Positions 1-11,220 of a stretch of 64,000 bases of DNA are shown here, in pieces. The stretch lies in the NCBI GenBank assembly GCA_030272585.1, contig BSYQ01000001.1, positions 1,550,001 to 1,614,000 of the forward strand, written 5' to 3'. Origin of the DNA: Bryopsis sp. KO-2023 (Eukaryota > Chlorophyta > Ulvophyceae > Bryopsidales > Bryopsidaceae). A model generated the notes under the pieces. That model made no database searches, was not told where the DNA came from, and saw only the letters and a program-made list of their open reading frames with translations. Numbering within the stretch: position 1 is the stretch's first letter; each line of letters begins with the position of its first letter. Made by a program: the position numbers and the translations under genes.

Positions 1-55
1 TTTCCCAAGTGTCGTTTGTGTGACTGAGGATGGTTCCTGATGGTGTTGCTTGCAG

Positions 56-436
56 CTTATCACTGCTCTTGGTCTTATGACCATGAAAGTGACGAACCAT
101 CAGCCAAGGGATCTGGCGTACGGTGCCAACGCTGACCTGAAGCTGTCGGCTGGCAAGGGAGAATTCGATCCGAATTTCATTTTGGGGGTGGGCATGAGCA
201 CACAAAAGAAGGGGAACATGAGCAGAACAGGGTTCTCCGGCCAGATTTCGGCCGAGAAGCCGATCAGCCGGGAAACCATGGTGAGTGGTAGGCTGAACAT
301 GAATGCGGGTGGAACTGGCCAGATGACTGCGAGAATGGTTACGCATGATCGTCCGTTGTGGGGTTGGTCCATGGCTGTTCCTCTGGCCATCAAGTTTGTC
401 AAGAGGCTGACTGGCCAGAATGATGAGATTGTGTGA
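56..436 (+). CDS. Toc159-family chloroplast import receptor, C-terminal exon (partial)
   Basis: This is the last exon of a gene that enters from the left. It starts after a 3' splice site (ttgcttgcag ending at 55) in phase 0 and codes for 126 residues to a TGA at 434-436. The pattern GLMTMK...LAYGANADLKLSAG...NMNAGGTGQMTARMVTHDRPLWGWSMAVPLA matches the end of the membrane (M) domain of Toc159/Toc132-type GTPase receptors, where alternating amphipathic strands end in a short hydrophobic tail. Those receptors bind preproteins at the outer chloroplast envelope. The GTPase domain is outside the window, so the subfamily cannot be told. The assignment rests on the recognised M-domain pattern, not on an alignment. 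Confidence 0.72.
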   Translation, partial: LITALGLMTMKVTNHQPRDLAYGANADLKLSAGKGEFDPNFILGVGMSTQKKGNMSRTGFSGQISAEKPISRETMVSGRLNMNAGGTGQMTARMVTHDRPLWGWSMAVPLAIKFVKRLTGQNDEIV

Positions 437-1252
437 ATTCGTTTTCTTGGGGGGTGGCAGAGGTTTTGTGGCACATGAGGGGAAAAAAAGTTGAACTACC
501 AGTTTTGATGATTTTGGATTTTGGAGAGAGGTTTTGTGTGAGGGTCTTATTGGTTTTTCTTTTTATTTGAATGGGAATTGGTTGGAAGGGGGTGCAGTAT
601 TGAGATGGGATTTGATCGATGGGGTTGAATTGAAGCATTCCTTACACATCAATTAGCTAAACAGTCAAGCCCTAAGGAATATTCAAAGGCGGTGGGTTAT
701 TGAAAGTCATGAGGATTCACGCTTTTGAGAGGAAAAAAAATTGAAATTAATGGTCAATGTTTTCCCCCCCTTCCGTGAATTTTGCTTTGGGGAGCTGCTC
801 AAATGCCAGAGGGGTGATTTGATTGCAGATGGCCTGAATGTCATCTATAAGATCAAGTGCCAAAGATATTTCCCATCAGCTGCTAAGAACCACCCATCTT
901 CATTCCAAACTCTACGCCACTCTGCAAGGAAAACTGAAACAAGGGCACCCACCTCCATCCTTCCGAAAACTTTCGAGAAAACAGCCGAGAAAATAAAGTA
1001 AACTGGGAAAACGAGCATTCAACGGCACCATTCTCGAGGCCATCCGAGCGATGGGCGCCTAGTAACGGCCGGGATCCCGCCCGCGAAGTAAGGAAAGTAA
1101 TCCCCGATTAAAAACCCTCAAAGTTCCAACCCAACAGCCAACCGACGCTTCGAAGCGACGCGTCGCATGCGGTTGCTGGCGATGTGGTGGTGCGCAAAGA
1201 AAAGACCCCGAATCACTTGCAACCTAACCCCGCGATACACGTGTAAGGCAAG
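437..1252. other. intergenic, 3' UTR of the Toc159-like gene and upstream of the next gene
   Basis: No open frame here has gene-like features. A short frame at 741-1001 shows no domain and no splice support. The stretch from about 1020 to 1200 is richer in CpG than its surroundings and is probably the promoter region of the gene starting at 1253. Confidence 0.5.
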
Positions 1253-2043
1253 ATGTGTCCTGTTCCAGAACGGAAGCTGGCGAAGCCGGGTAGTTTTCGC
1301 TCAATGACGGCAGCGATGAGCGGCAAGTTTTTCGACACCGCGCAATCTCTTCGTGAGCTTGCTAGCATGTGGCTGCCTCCACACACGCGAACGGCGGTCG
1401 ATGCGCTGGTAGAAGACGTCAAGGGTGACGTCCCGAAGGACCTGGCTTTTTTGAAGCATCACGCGAGTGCTTTGAAACCCAGAACGTTTCGAGGCTGGCT
1501 GGTGGGTGCAGCTCTTTGCGCTTTTCACTCGACTATAGTTGTCTGCTTCGATGCGACGTTTTGTAAGATGTTGATATTTGGCGTATTGCTTTTCGTTTTT
1601 GGTCCAGTTCGTTGCGTCCTTTTTCACGGCACTGGTGGCGGCTGAGCTGGCCGTTCTTTGCACAGCGGCGTTCGTGGTTTGTGGGCTGATGATCGCGACC
1701 TTTTTCGCTTTTGGCGTTTTGGGTAAGTTGCATTTCAGTGTATAGATAATAAGATCCCTGGCAGAAAAATCAAGATGCTTTCAAAACAGCACTTCAACAG
1801 AATTTCATTTTTCTGTTGGAAAATGATTGGACTTTTTGGAATGGTGGTGCAGCCTTAACTCTGAATGTGGTGCTCATTCCCTCTGGGTTGGTGCTGTTGG
1901 GGTTGGCTTGGTGCGCTGGGATGTTTTCCCTCATGGTCGGGGCAGGTGAATTTACATCCATGCAATTATCTGTTCATATCTTTCTTCAATATATACCATT
2001 CACAGGAGTATTTCTTAACAAAAATGGACTGCCTCAATGTTAG
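1253..2043 (+). CDS. small protein with two hydrophobic stretches, oleosin/promethin-like membrane hairpin (tentative)
   Basis: Four exons join in phase: 1253-1501, 1608-1722, 1853-1945, 2006-2043, giving 164 residues with a TAG stop. All introns are GT-AG (gtgggt, gtaagt, gtgaat donors). The first ~83 residues are soluble and mixed in charge. From residue ~84 two long hydrophobic runs follow (FVASFFTALVAAELAVLCTA..., then LTLNVVLIPSGLVLLGLAW...), the second with a central Pro-Ser-Gly, and a short polar tail ends the protein. The layout recalls lipid-droplet hairpin proteins (oleosin, promethin/LDAF1), but the oleosin proline knot is absent, so the family is inferred only from topology. An ATG at 1302 is an alternative start. 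Confidence 0.55.
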
Positions 2044-2850
2044 CATTTCCAACATTTGAAAATTTTGAATGCTTTATTCATTTATTCATGCTTGTGAGTC
2101 GATTTTTCTGTTTAGCTCTTTTCGAAATAAAACGAGGAATGGACAGTTGTTTTGCAGTCCTTCAATTTCTTTTGTGAAATCTGTTGTTCCAGTGACAGTT
2201 TTTTGGGTTTTTTTCGCTGGGTGGCATAGGTGGATGCTCATTGGTGGTAACTCACATGTTCATAAAACGCGCACACGCTCTATTCGTGGGAGATCCAGTC
2301 AAAAAAGAGGTTTTCAAGTCTAAATCGGAGGATTCACATTCACACATCTCCTCAAACGACTCCACTTGATCTGCACAATATCAATGTTGTGTTTTATCAT
2401 GCCAAAAAAAGAGAGAGGTTCAGTTTTCGTGGGGGGTGTAGGGCAGCGATCGAGTGTTTCGAAGAATAGAGGTGCAGCGATATAATAGCTTTGAAGATGT
2501 AATATACTCTTTGCGAAGTTTTGATGATTTTTGGATGTTAGATGGACAGAGTGCACAGTTGTTTTGCACAGTTGTTGGGTTCTTTCTGTGGTCAAATTGT
2601 AGCAGCACCTTTTTGCTGTCCATATATCATATCATCGTATCTTGTGGAGAACAAGAAAAATGCCCCCTAGTGGCGGCCGGTGAACCACTTCCATATTTCT
2701 CCCTGTGAATTTTCGTTTTTCATACTCTCAATGGGGATCTAGAGGATTCCCATCGAGACGCTTGGTCACACACATGTGAAAGAGCTGTAATGCACCAAGG
2801 CCCAACCGTCATTTCGCAACTTCAAACATGAGGAACGAAGCACCTGCTCG
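2044..2850. other. intergenic spacer
   Basis: AT-rich sequence between two plus-strand genes. I see no coding exon, RNA gene or repeat family here. Short frames on both strands lack domains. Confidence 0.5.
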
Positions 2851-4362
2851 ATGCTTCAGAATTCTTTCCGATCGCCCCAAGGTGCGATGAGCACTCGACA
2901 GCACGAGATGGGCGCTTCCGCTAGTCTCCCAGAACCAGAGTGCAAAACTCCCCTCCTACGCAATGAATCAGAAACATCCACCAATCTGGAAGCCTGCCAG
3001 AGAGACGCGGTCTACCGCAAAGTGGCGTGGAGGCTCGTTCCCCTATCCTTCCTCACGCTGCTTGTTTGCTACGTGGATCGCACCAACATCAGCCTGGCCG
3101 CGATGGATATGTCTACGGACATCGGCCTGACAAAATCACAATTCGGGACGGCCTCCAGCCTATTTTTCGTCACGTACATGATTTTTCAGATCCCCAGCAA
3201 TGCAATTTTGCAAAGAGTAGGGGGTCCAGTGTGGCTGGGGGTGTTGCTGATCGGATGGGGATTGGCTTCCTCTCTGACTGCATTCGTCAGAAATGTGACA
3301 GAGCTGTATGTTCTGCGGCTTTTGTTGGGGGTGTTTGAGGCTGGGACATTACCTGGGGTGCTGTTCTATTTGGGTCAATTCTTCCCAGAATCTCGGACAT
3401 CTGGAGTGTATGGTATATCTTTTGCAGGAACCGCTGTCGGAATGGCGATTTCGGCCCCCCTGGCTGCTGGATTTCTTTCGATGGATGGACTGCTGGACCT
3501 CAGGGGGTGGCAGTGGTTGCTTCTCATGGAAGGGCTGCCAGCCATACTCCTTGGGGTTGCGATGATGTCTTATTTGCCGAAATCCCCTATGTCAGTAGGC
3601 TTTCTGACAAGAACAGAGCGGACGATTTTGGAAAACGACAGGTCCCCCTCCAAGGTCTCTGTGGATGGGAAATTGCACCGTTTCCTGTACCTCTTGAAAA
3701 CTGTGGCTTTGAACATAAATTTGTGGGTTATTTTGTTTTGTGGTTCGCTTGGTTCTACAATGCGATATGTTGCCATGTTTTGGACCCCCCTGTGGATCGA
3801 TGCGATGGTGAATGGAAGTGGCTTGGATTGGGAAAAGGCTGAAACGACAGGTCATTCCAACAAAGGTGTCCAAGTGGCTCTACTGTCGACCATCCCCTAC
3901 GCTGTGGCTGCAATCAGCACCGCGTTGTTCGGCTGGACATCGGAAAAACTCCACGATCGGACCATTCACTGTTCTTGTATGTGGTTGGTTGGGGGCCTGG
4001 TTTTTGTGCTGCTACCATGGCTGGCTGGAGTGAATGTCGTTTTGGGATTCGTTGCGCTGGTGTGTGGGCATTTGGGGGTGAATGGATGCGCCGGGCCTTA
4101 CTACTCGTTGCAAGTTTCCTACATGACCGAGGAAAATAAGGCTTTTGCTTTTGCATGGACCAATACAATCGTGAATTTGAGTGGCCTGCTTGGTCCCATG
4201 ATAGCTGGATTCTTGGCAGATCAAACTGGGTCGTACAAGTCTGCCATTTGGGGTGCTGGTGGCATGGCTGTCATAGCAGGCATGGTGATACTGTTGGTTA
4301 GGGATGCTGCCAGGGAGGAACACCGAAAGAGTCAAGCTCAATCAAAGCTCCATAGCGTTTAG
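2851..4362 (+). CDS. MFS transporter, anion:cation symporter (phthalate/tartrate permease-like) family
   Basis: This intronless gene codes for 503 residues. A ~55-residue polar N-terminus precedes about 12 membrane segments. TM1 reads VPLSFLTLLVCYVDRTNISLA, the usual D-R-x-N signature of the ACS family. TM4-TM5 carries LRLLLGVFEAGTLPGVLFYLGQFFPE, matching the family motif around R-x-x-L-G-x-x-E-A-G. A large polar loop lies in the middle near residue 250-285. Relatives import organic anions such as phthalate, tartrate, glucarate, allantoate or nicotinate with a cation; the substrate here cannot be read. An internal ATG at 2887 is an alternative start. The lack of introns among intron-rich neighbours would fit a transferred or retro-copied gene, but this is inference. 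Confidence 0.85.
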   Translation: MLQNSFRSPQGAMSTRQHEMGASASLPEPECKTPLLRNESETSTNLEACQRDAVYRKVAWRLVPLSFLTLLVCYVDRTNISLAAMDMSTDIGLTKSQFGTASSLFFVTYMIFQIPSNAILQRVGGPVWLGVLLIGWGLASSLTAFVRNVTELYVLRLLLGVFEAGTLPGVLFYLGQFFPESRTSGVYGISFAGTAVGMAISAPLAAGFLSMDGLLDLRGWQWLLLMEGLPAILLGVAMMSYLPKSPMSVGFLTRTERTILENDRSPSKVSVDGKLHRFLYLLKTVALNINLWVILFCGSLGSTMRYVAMFWTPLWIDAMVNGSGLDWEKAETTGHSNKGVQVALLSTIPYAVAAISTALFGWTSEKLHDRTIHCSCMWLVGGLVFVLLPWLAGVNVVLGFVALVCGHLGVNGCAGPYYSLQVSYMTEENKAFAFAWTNTIVNLSGLLGPMIAGFLADQTGSYKSAIWGAGGMAVIAGMVILLVRDAAREEHRKSQAQSKLHSV

Positions 4363-5368
4363 ACGGATGGTGGATTTTAATTTGTTTTAGTCATTATAAT
4401 TCACAATTTTGTAGATTTTTTTTTTCTCTTTCTATACTGTTGTAGACACAAACATTTTAGAGAGAAAGGCCAAGACACAATGACAAGCATCCTTGTATTC
4501 CCCCAATATTTGTTGAATTCTGTTGTAAAATTGAACAAATTCAAAATTCGAGGTAATGAAGTTTGCCTTTGGAATCCTGCAGATTGAACTGAGGTGCTCC
4601 AACAGCGGGATTCCAACAGTACTCTCTCTAGTCAACAGAGAGATTTTTTGTGAGTCCTCAACTGAGTTGGATTGACTTTTAATCTCTAGGATGCTACAGT
4701 TCTGATTGAGATAGCTGCAATAAAAAAAAAATCATGAAAAAAAATAAAAATAGAAAGAGATGCAAAAATCATGGAGTCGTGAATTGAAGAATTCATTTTC
4801 TCTTGCCAATACGCACCCATCATTTGACAGAGCCAAGACTTTGACAGAGCCAAGACTTTTTTTTTTTTTTTTTTTACACAAGTCACCTTTTTTCACCACC
4901 ACCATTCTTTCTCACGACAACAAGTAGTACACATCCTGTAAAACCCATCCCAGTCTCAAACAGCCCCCTCCCTTCCCACTATATCTTTCTTCCTCTTTTC
5001 TTCCTAATAAAATATCCAATGCAACCCCCACATCAACAAGAATCCTTCACCACCTCCTTGACCCAAAACGCTATCTAACCGAAAGGAAAACAACACAGAA
5101 ATTATCTCACACATCAAATTGGATCGCTCCTTTTGTTGCACCTATCCACGATTTCTTTCCTTCACTTCTCCGATCGAATTCTACTGCTGCCAGAACTTTC
5201 CTCTTGTTCTTTTTTTTCCCCCTTCATTCTAACCTTTATGGGTAAATCTTTTGGCCAAATGTGGAGAAACCATCAGTTGGAACACCGCAACTATGCCCGC
5301 AACCCAAGAATTGAACGGCTTGCTTCTAATTATAGTAGGATATGGAAACTTGGGCATCGCTTGGATTC
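4363..5368. other. intergenic region between convergent genes
   Basis: This spacer separates the ends of the MFS gene (+) and the SR protein gene (-). It is AT-rich with poly-A and poly-T runs (4855-4875). A 17-bp unit (tttgacagagccaagac) is tandemly duplicated near 4827-4858. No coding exon is seen. Confidence 0.5.
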
Positions 5369-7783
5369 CTAGTAGCTTCTCCTGGGAGAGTAAGATCTGC
5401 TTCGTGACCTTGACCTGTACCTCCTGCGCGGAGAACCGCTCCTGACTGGAGATCGACTGTATCTCCTTGGAGAACGCGACCTGCTCCTATTTATCCACAC
5501 ACAGAAAGCCAAATCATCAACTGGCATTATATATCGAAGCTATGTACAGAAATGCGGGATGACATGCGTTCTTTCCCCACTTTCAAAAGGAAATTTGCAA
5601 AACGAAAAGGGAAATATACCCTTGGTTTGAACTGGAAATATCCATGGAAAGATATAGTCATAGTCATAATTCAATCCTAGCAGGTTACGTTTGAAGTTTC
5701 GTCAATGGAGCCCTTCAACGTCCTCCAAACATGGATCTTCATAGATTTATTTCATTCTCCCATTTCAGCAGGGACGATGTTTTTTTTTTAATTTTTTTCA
5801 TCTCAACTCACATATCACGACCGGGCGATCTTCTCCTCCTCCCCTCATTAGCAACAAATTCCACCGTCAGAGTCCTGCCCATGAGTTCACTTCCATCCGT
5901 TTTCTTCTTGGCCTCGGCGGCCTCATCCACATTGTCATACTGAACGAAAGCATAGTTCCGTCGAATGTGGACCCTGGTGAGTCTGCCATAGGGCTCGAAG
6001 TGATATTCCAAGTCCTTCTCTTCGGTTCGCCTGGCATCGAAGTTGACGACGAACAGAGTGCTGGTGGGTTTTGCGTTTTTCCTTCGTAGATCCTCTTTGG
6101 CCTTTGGACAGAGAAAGAACGGCTGGTCACGTCCCTTCACAGCACATGGAAATTGCCACAAGATTCCGTAAACTCCTTTTTTTTGGTTATCGTCCTTGCT
6201 CCTTTTTTGCTTTTTTAGCTTTCTTTTTTGGGGGGGAACCAGGGGGGTGCATTTACATAAAGTAAAACCTTACCGGTGTATTCTTCCTTTAAAAAAAAAT
6301 GCATTTGTATTCAAAATAGACACAAATATTGCTGGTCCAGAAACAACACATGACTCAATGCTTGACTCAATGCTCAAATGCATGTTTTGAGGATGGGCAC
6401 ACTTTCTTAACAGGTCTAGCCTTCACGCAACACACTCAATGTTTCAAATTTCCGGACAAAAAAAAGGGGTCCAGAAACAGAGAAGCGGAGGGTGGCGGAT
6501 ACCAACCCTACATCAGATGCATTGGAGCGGGAGCCATTCGCACACACCTTGGCCCACTCCACCCTTAGTGTTCTACGTTTGCTGCCAAAATCCTTCCTGT
6601 CAGTAGGCATCCACCGCTCAGAACCGTAAATACCAACCAGCACTCATAATATCAGACATTACAGCAAAGAATTGTCGAAAAAAAATATATCAAACGTTAC
6701 AGCAAAGTATTGTCGGAAAAAAAGAAGGGTTGGAATTCTTTTGGTGTTTTACTGCGCCCTGGGCCCATCAAGACGTTCTCCACAGCTTTTGTAGAGTAAA
6801 GGGATGAGTAATGATTTACTCCAGGTGCTGATAATGCTCTGCTTGTGCAGCTTTTCCAGAATTTTTAAAAAATAAACTACAGGGCAGGATTGTTGGGGCA
6901 CATTGGTTTATTAACATTCTGCTGGCGGCTTGTCGCACCCGTCCAGATGGTAAATCGCATCCTCCGCATCTCGCTTATCTTTCATATAAATGAATGCAAA
7001 GCCTGTGGCACACCCAAACACAAGGCTTTGTAAATAATAAAAAAAGTTAAGAATAACAAAAAGTCAACCTCGACAGTAATAAGAATGCCGAACTCAACAA
7101 CCCAAATTATATCCAAGCGGCATTCCCTGACAACAAAACGATCGAGGAAGGGAGCCCCAGCCATGGATTTTTTTTTTTCGGAAGTAGAAAGAAAAAGAGC
7201 ACACAAACAACAGAAGTGATAATATTTGATATGTTTGAATTCCCCCCGAGCTCTCCGTGGGAGGGCTCCACACCAAAAGAAAACCAACCCCAGCCACACA
7301 CCTTACCAATACCCCGGTTGTTGTGGAGGTGTTGAACAGAGTGTGAAGCACTAGGTTGTCAAGGGTTGCAGGAAAGACTGACTGACTGACTGACGTTGTC
7401 ATAGGTGTGTGGAGTGTGGTGGGGGGACAACTTTTAACACGATATTCGAAACGTCGCACGGAACGATGGAATCCATTGCTCCGTCCTCTCAAACTAGCAA
7501 CGAGTTGATGTTGTTGTCTTCGCGGGGGAGGTCTGACTGGGCTGCTTTTTCCCCAAGAGTGCGCCAAAAAGCGCCCAGGTAGCGATCAGGATGACGACTT
7601 CGTGTGTCAAGCAGGTCGAAATCTTTACGCCGCTCGGGTGGTTGGGGATGTTGCTAGCTCACCAGTTTTCATGTCTATGCGGTCAATGGAGCCATAGCGC
7701 TCGAAAAGCCTCTCGATCTCTCGGACGCTGGCCTCGTACTCGAAATTACCGCAAAAAACCTGATCCGTAAACAACGTCGGCAT
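5369..7783 (-). CDS. RS-type SR splicing factor with two RRMs (plant RS31/RS40-like)
   Basis: Five exons on the minus strand join in phase: 7783-7663, 7002-6939, 6596-6548, 6101-5812, 5486-5369, giving 213 residues. RRM1 (residues ~9-80) has [23 protein letters not shown] and [25 protein letters not shown]2 (~90-165) has [27 protein letters not shown] and [15 protein letters not shown]. The tail is rich in Arg-Ser dipeptides ([12 protein letters not shown]...) and ends in SYSPRRSY. Two RRMs without a linker zinc knuckle and a short RS tail are typical of the plant-specific RS subfamily. Such proteins act in the nucleus on splice-site choice. Intron 2 has an unusual gtgcga donor, but only this donor keeps both phase and RRM1 homology. 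An extra small exon between 5812 and 5486 cannot be excluded. Confidence 0.85.
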
Positions 7784-8667
7784 TAGGTCGGGGCCATTCG
7801 CGGGCACGAACGAGTTAAGGCCCGGACAAGACCAAACCATAAATGCCCCCCTCGTTCAAAATTCCCCACGCAAAGGTCTGGAAGGTGGTGAAAATCGACG
7901 ACACACAAACGGGCGCAACAATGGCGGAGGAAAGCGATTTCTTTGAATTTCCAAAATAACAATTTACTCTGAAGTGTAGGAATATTATTGCAACCCGGGA
8001 CGTTTTTTCACAGAGAAACCCACTTTGGGTTGAAAACAAAATAACTGGGGAAAATATCCAAGGTTCCGCAAGGTTGCGGTGTTCCATAGACCCACAGCCT
8101 ACACCACCACCACTTACTGGCACGGCCGACCTGCTACCGTCAACCATTGTTCCCCACCGCACGCGCAATTCGTTCACCAAAACAACAGAAACTGGCACTT
8201 CCTGCTTTTGGAAATGGAATGAAGAAATGCCAAAATGTAGGTCAATCCCATTGTACGACCCCCCACACTCAAGTACACCAAATTTGCGACAGATTGGCTC
8301 GAAATGATGCAGCCACTCAAGGTTGACTTGGTGTTTGTGGCAGCGTAACACACTCAGGTGTGCAAAATATTGAACCACAACATCTGGAGGAAGGCAGACT
8401 TGAGTGTGAACTGCTCTGGTCTAGTTGTGGTGCAAAATGGTCCCATTCGTTGGACACGAAAGAGTTCGTTGTGGCAGCAGCGGTTCTTGTCGTTTTTCCT
8501 TGAGTGTTGACCTGGGGATAATTCTGGACTGCAGCGAACTATCGCAAAAGATGACTTCAAAAACACCAAAACAAACCATAAAAAAATTGATGGTGTGTTC
8601 CACTACTTCTCTGCCGCGTTTCCTGTAGCAGTTCAAGTTTTGGACGAGGGTTCAACACGGTCTCAAG
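7784..8667. other. shared upstream region of divergent SR-protein and EF-hand genes
   Basis: The starts of the two genes (7783 on minus, 8668 on plus) lie 884 bp apart. A minus-strand open frame (7815-8378) has no domain or splice support. Promoter elements were not identified. Confidence 0.45.
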
Positions 8668-10183
8668 ATGTCGACAAAACAGCTACCATACACAGAACCA
8701 GAATACAAGATCGCCGGGTACGAGGGCGTTGACTATCATGTTGACATCTAGAAAAGAGCAAGGACTGCGTTTCACATAAGACTTTGAATGGGGAGGTGTT
8801 CAATATCTCCTTCGCCAAGGGCCAACTACCCCTGCGAGGAAAAAAATCGATTTTCAGTCCCCAAACTGTTTATAGAACGAGTACGTTCGATCCTGTTTGC
8901 AGACGGCGCTATTGGGAATGACACTTTATTCTTTCCTTGCCTAGGTACACTGGCTATATCCAAGGGCTGCAGGAAACTTACAAAAGAACTCCCATCCCAT
9001 GCCAAATCGAATGCCAGGAGCCGAACGACGAAAGCTTCATTTTTACAAGGACTAGAACCGCTCCGCGAACAACGCCAAGCCGTGATCCATGCAATTTCCC
9101 AGAGACCACAAAAAAAGCCCAGCCAGGAATTCTGTGGCCAAGCCTTCAGCCGTCGGCAGTGCAGGAATCTCTCAGGCCCCCGAGAAGCAACATAACACTC
9201 GGAGACTTGAGAATAGACCCCTTCAAAACCTCATATCAAGTGGATTTCGATGCCCCGCATGAAGAATCAAAAAGGATAAGAAGTCCAATGCGAAACGAAG
9301 ACCTCGCAAAGTCGGAGATATCGTTGAAAGAGCACTATGCTAGTGCATTTAACCGAGTCGGGGAGTAAGTGAACGCTCACCTTACTCCAAGAATAGGAAT
9401 GCTAGGTTTGCCACACTGGGCGCGAGGTATCGCATTCTGAAAGGCGGCTGAGGTTTCATGACTTCTTTACAGGGAGCGTCTCATGAAAATGATTGCACGC
9501 ATGCGGGAACGGTTGGAAGCAAAGCTCGCCAACGCAAACAACAATGCGTTCAAGATGCGAAAGCTGTTCAAAATGTATGACAGAGATCAGAGTGGACTGG
9601 TGAGCAACTCTCTGGCTGGTCCTTCCCAAACGATTCGAAACTCGGCAAAGGCGATGCACGAGCCGCTGCAATTGATTCTGTTCCGGTACCGTCTAACTTT
9701 GTGCGTGCGTTCCCCTACCCATATCAGATTCAGCTAGAAGATTTCCGAATGATGACAGAGAGCTTCGGGATGCAGCTCGACGACGACTCGCTGTTGGCGC
9801 TTTATAGCGTTTACGATCCCGAGGGCACAGCCTACCTCAGATACGAGCAGCTGATGTCCCAGCTCCTCGACCCAGACTACTATTCCCTGTACATTGGAAA
9901 TGTGGACAACACCCAGCAGCACGTGGACGCGATCCAAACAGAAGCAATGGTGGAAAACATGAAGGCAAAATTCAAGAAAACGCCTGAGGAGATGCACCCT
10001 GTTTTCTTGACTGTGGACGAAACAGAGAACGGTTCCCTCTGTGAGAAGGACTTCTGCGCTGCGTGTGCTGTTCTAGGGGTGGTCTTGACCGAAAAAGAGC
10101 TCGACTACGTGCGACAAATGGTTACAGGAGATGGAGGCATCAGTTACGATGCTTTCCTTCGTCTTTGGGGGAACGATTCGTAG
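8668..10183 (+). CDS. EF-hand protein with axonemal-type N-terminus (probable cilium/flagellum protein)
   Basis: Four exons join in phase: 8668-8717, 8945-9364, 9473-9599, 9728-10183, giving 350 residues. The N-terminus ends in KIAGYTGYIQGLQETYKRTP, a Tyr-Thr-Gly-Tyr motif common in microtubule-associated ciliary proteins. Residues ~75-140 are basic and low in structure. The C-terminal half holds EF-hand-like units: DRDQSGLIQLED is the best calcium loop, DPEGTAYLRYEQ and DETENGSLCEKD are partly degenerate, and a last one near TGDGG is poor. The layout suggests a calcium-responsive axonemal or microtubule inner protein, which would imply a flagellate. The exact family member is not identified. 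The first exon (MSTKQLPYTEPEYKIA) was found from its gtacga donor and phase. Confidence 0.72.
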
Positions 10184-11220
10184 AAACAAGTTGTAGTAAA
10201 CGAATTTTGCTTTGGGAGAATGGGCGACCAACCACTCCATGAAGTTGCATTCGTCGAGAGCTTAGACATGGTCAGGGGCCCATGTATCGTCCCTGCCAGA
10301 AACTGGCACACCATTTCACAGTCCAACCATCATCTATTCCACCTGGCGTCTATCTAATCGTTATTCCATCTTACAGACCAACATAGTTTTGTTCAATCGA
10401 TCAAAAAGAAAGCCAACTCAGTAGCACCTCTGACCACCCTAGCAGAGCATAAGTCTCCATAGAAATGTTGCATCATCAGTGATCAGTTTTAAACAATTTC
10501 CTTCCCCATTCTCCTGCATGGAAAAAAAAAACAAAAGAATCCACAAGTGGAGGAGGTAGCCTCTGGATTGCATTTCTGGATCACAATACAAGAAAAAATG
10601 GGTATGGGCAATGGGAGGATGATAGAAGGTGATAAAGAGGAAGTGAACCAGTGGCATCAGAGGAAGAAAGAATTCTGGGTTGACCAGCCATGTGATATGC
10701 GAATTGAGATTTGGTTAAATTCAGACTTAGTGAGCGTGAAAATGAGGAGGGACCAGTTGCAGAAACTGAATTGGGTTTGGTTGAGTTGGGTAGGTCACTG
10801 CCATACGATGGAGGAAGAAAAGCTCTGTGATTCATTCAGGCCAGCTAGGCAAAGCGTGCGTGTGTCCCACTCTCCAGCAGAAAAAAAAGACAGTTTACTC
10901 TCCTATTCGCCATAAGTAAGAAGCTCCACTTTTACTGAGGACCATTGCATCCATTCATTGTGGTGGCCTCTTGCTGATCAGTCAGAGAGCTGACCTCCTG
11001 AGAGAAGTGTGAGAACACCGCCTGCTACTCTTCAGTGCAGAGGTGTTTGTCAAGTGAGCGTTGGTGTAGTGACGCGTGGTTGCGTAAGATCCGTCCATCT
11101 CATCACAGAATCCTCCCAGTGTGTAATACTGATCCACTTACACTTTCCTTCCAGCAAGGAAACGATTTAACACCACCCACTCTGCCAAAGTTCTTCGCTT
11201 AACGTTTCGGAGACGCAACC
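10184..11220. other. intergenic region upstream of the DOMON-b561 gene
   Basis: No supported gene. A 122-codon frame at 10547-10915 has no recognisable domain, and its composition looks random. The last ~150 bases before 11221 are pyrimidine-rich and probably 5' UTR. Confidence 0.45.

Noticed and set aside
741..1001. 86-codon frame after the Toc159-like exon
   Set aside because: No domain, no splice sites and random-looking composition.
7815..8378. 187-codon minus-strand frame upstream of the SR gene
   Set aside because: No homology pattern, no fitting splice sites, and it lies in the divergent promoter region.
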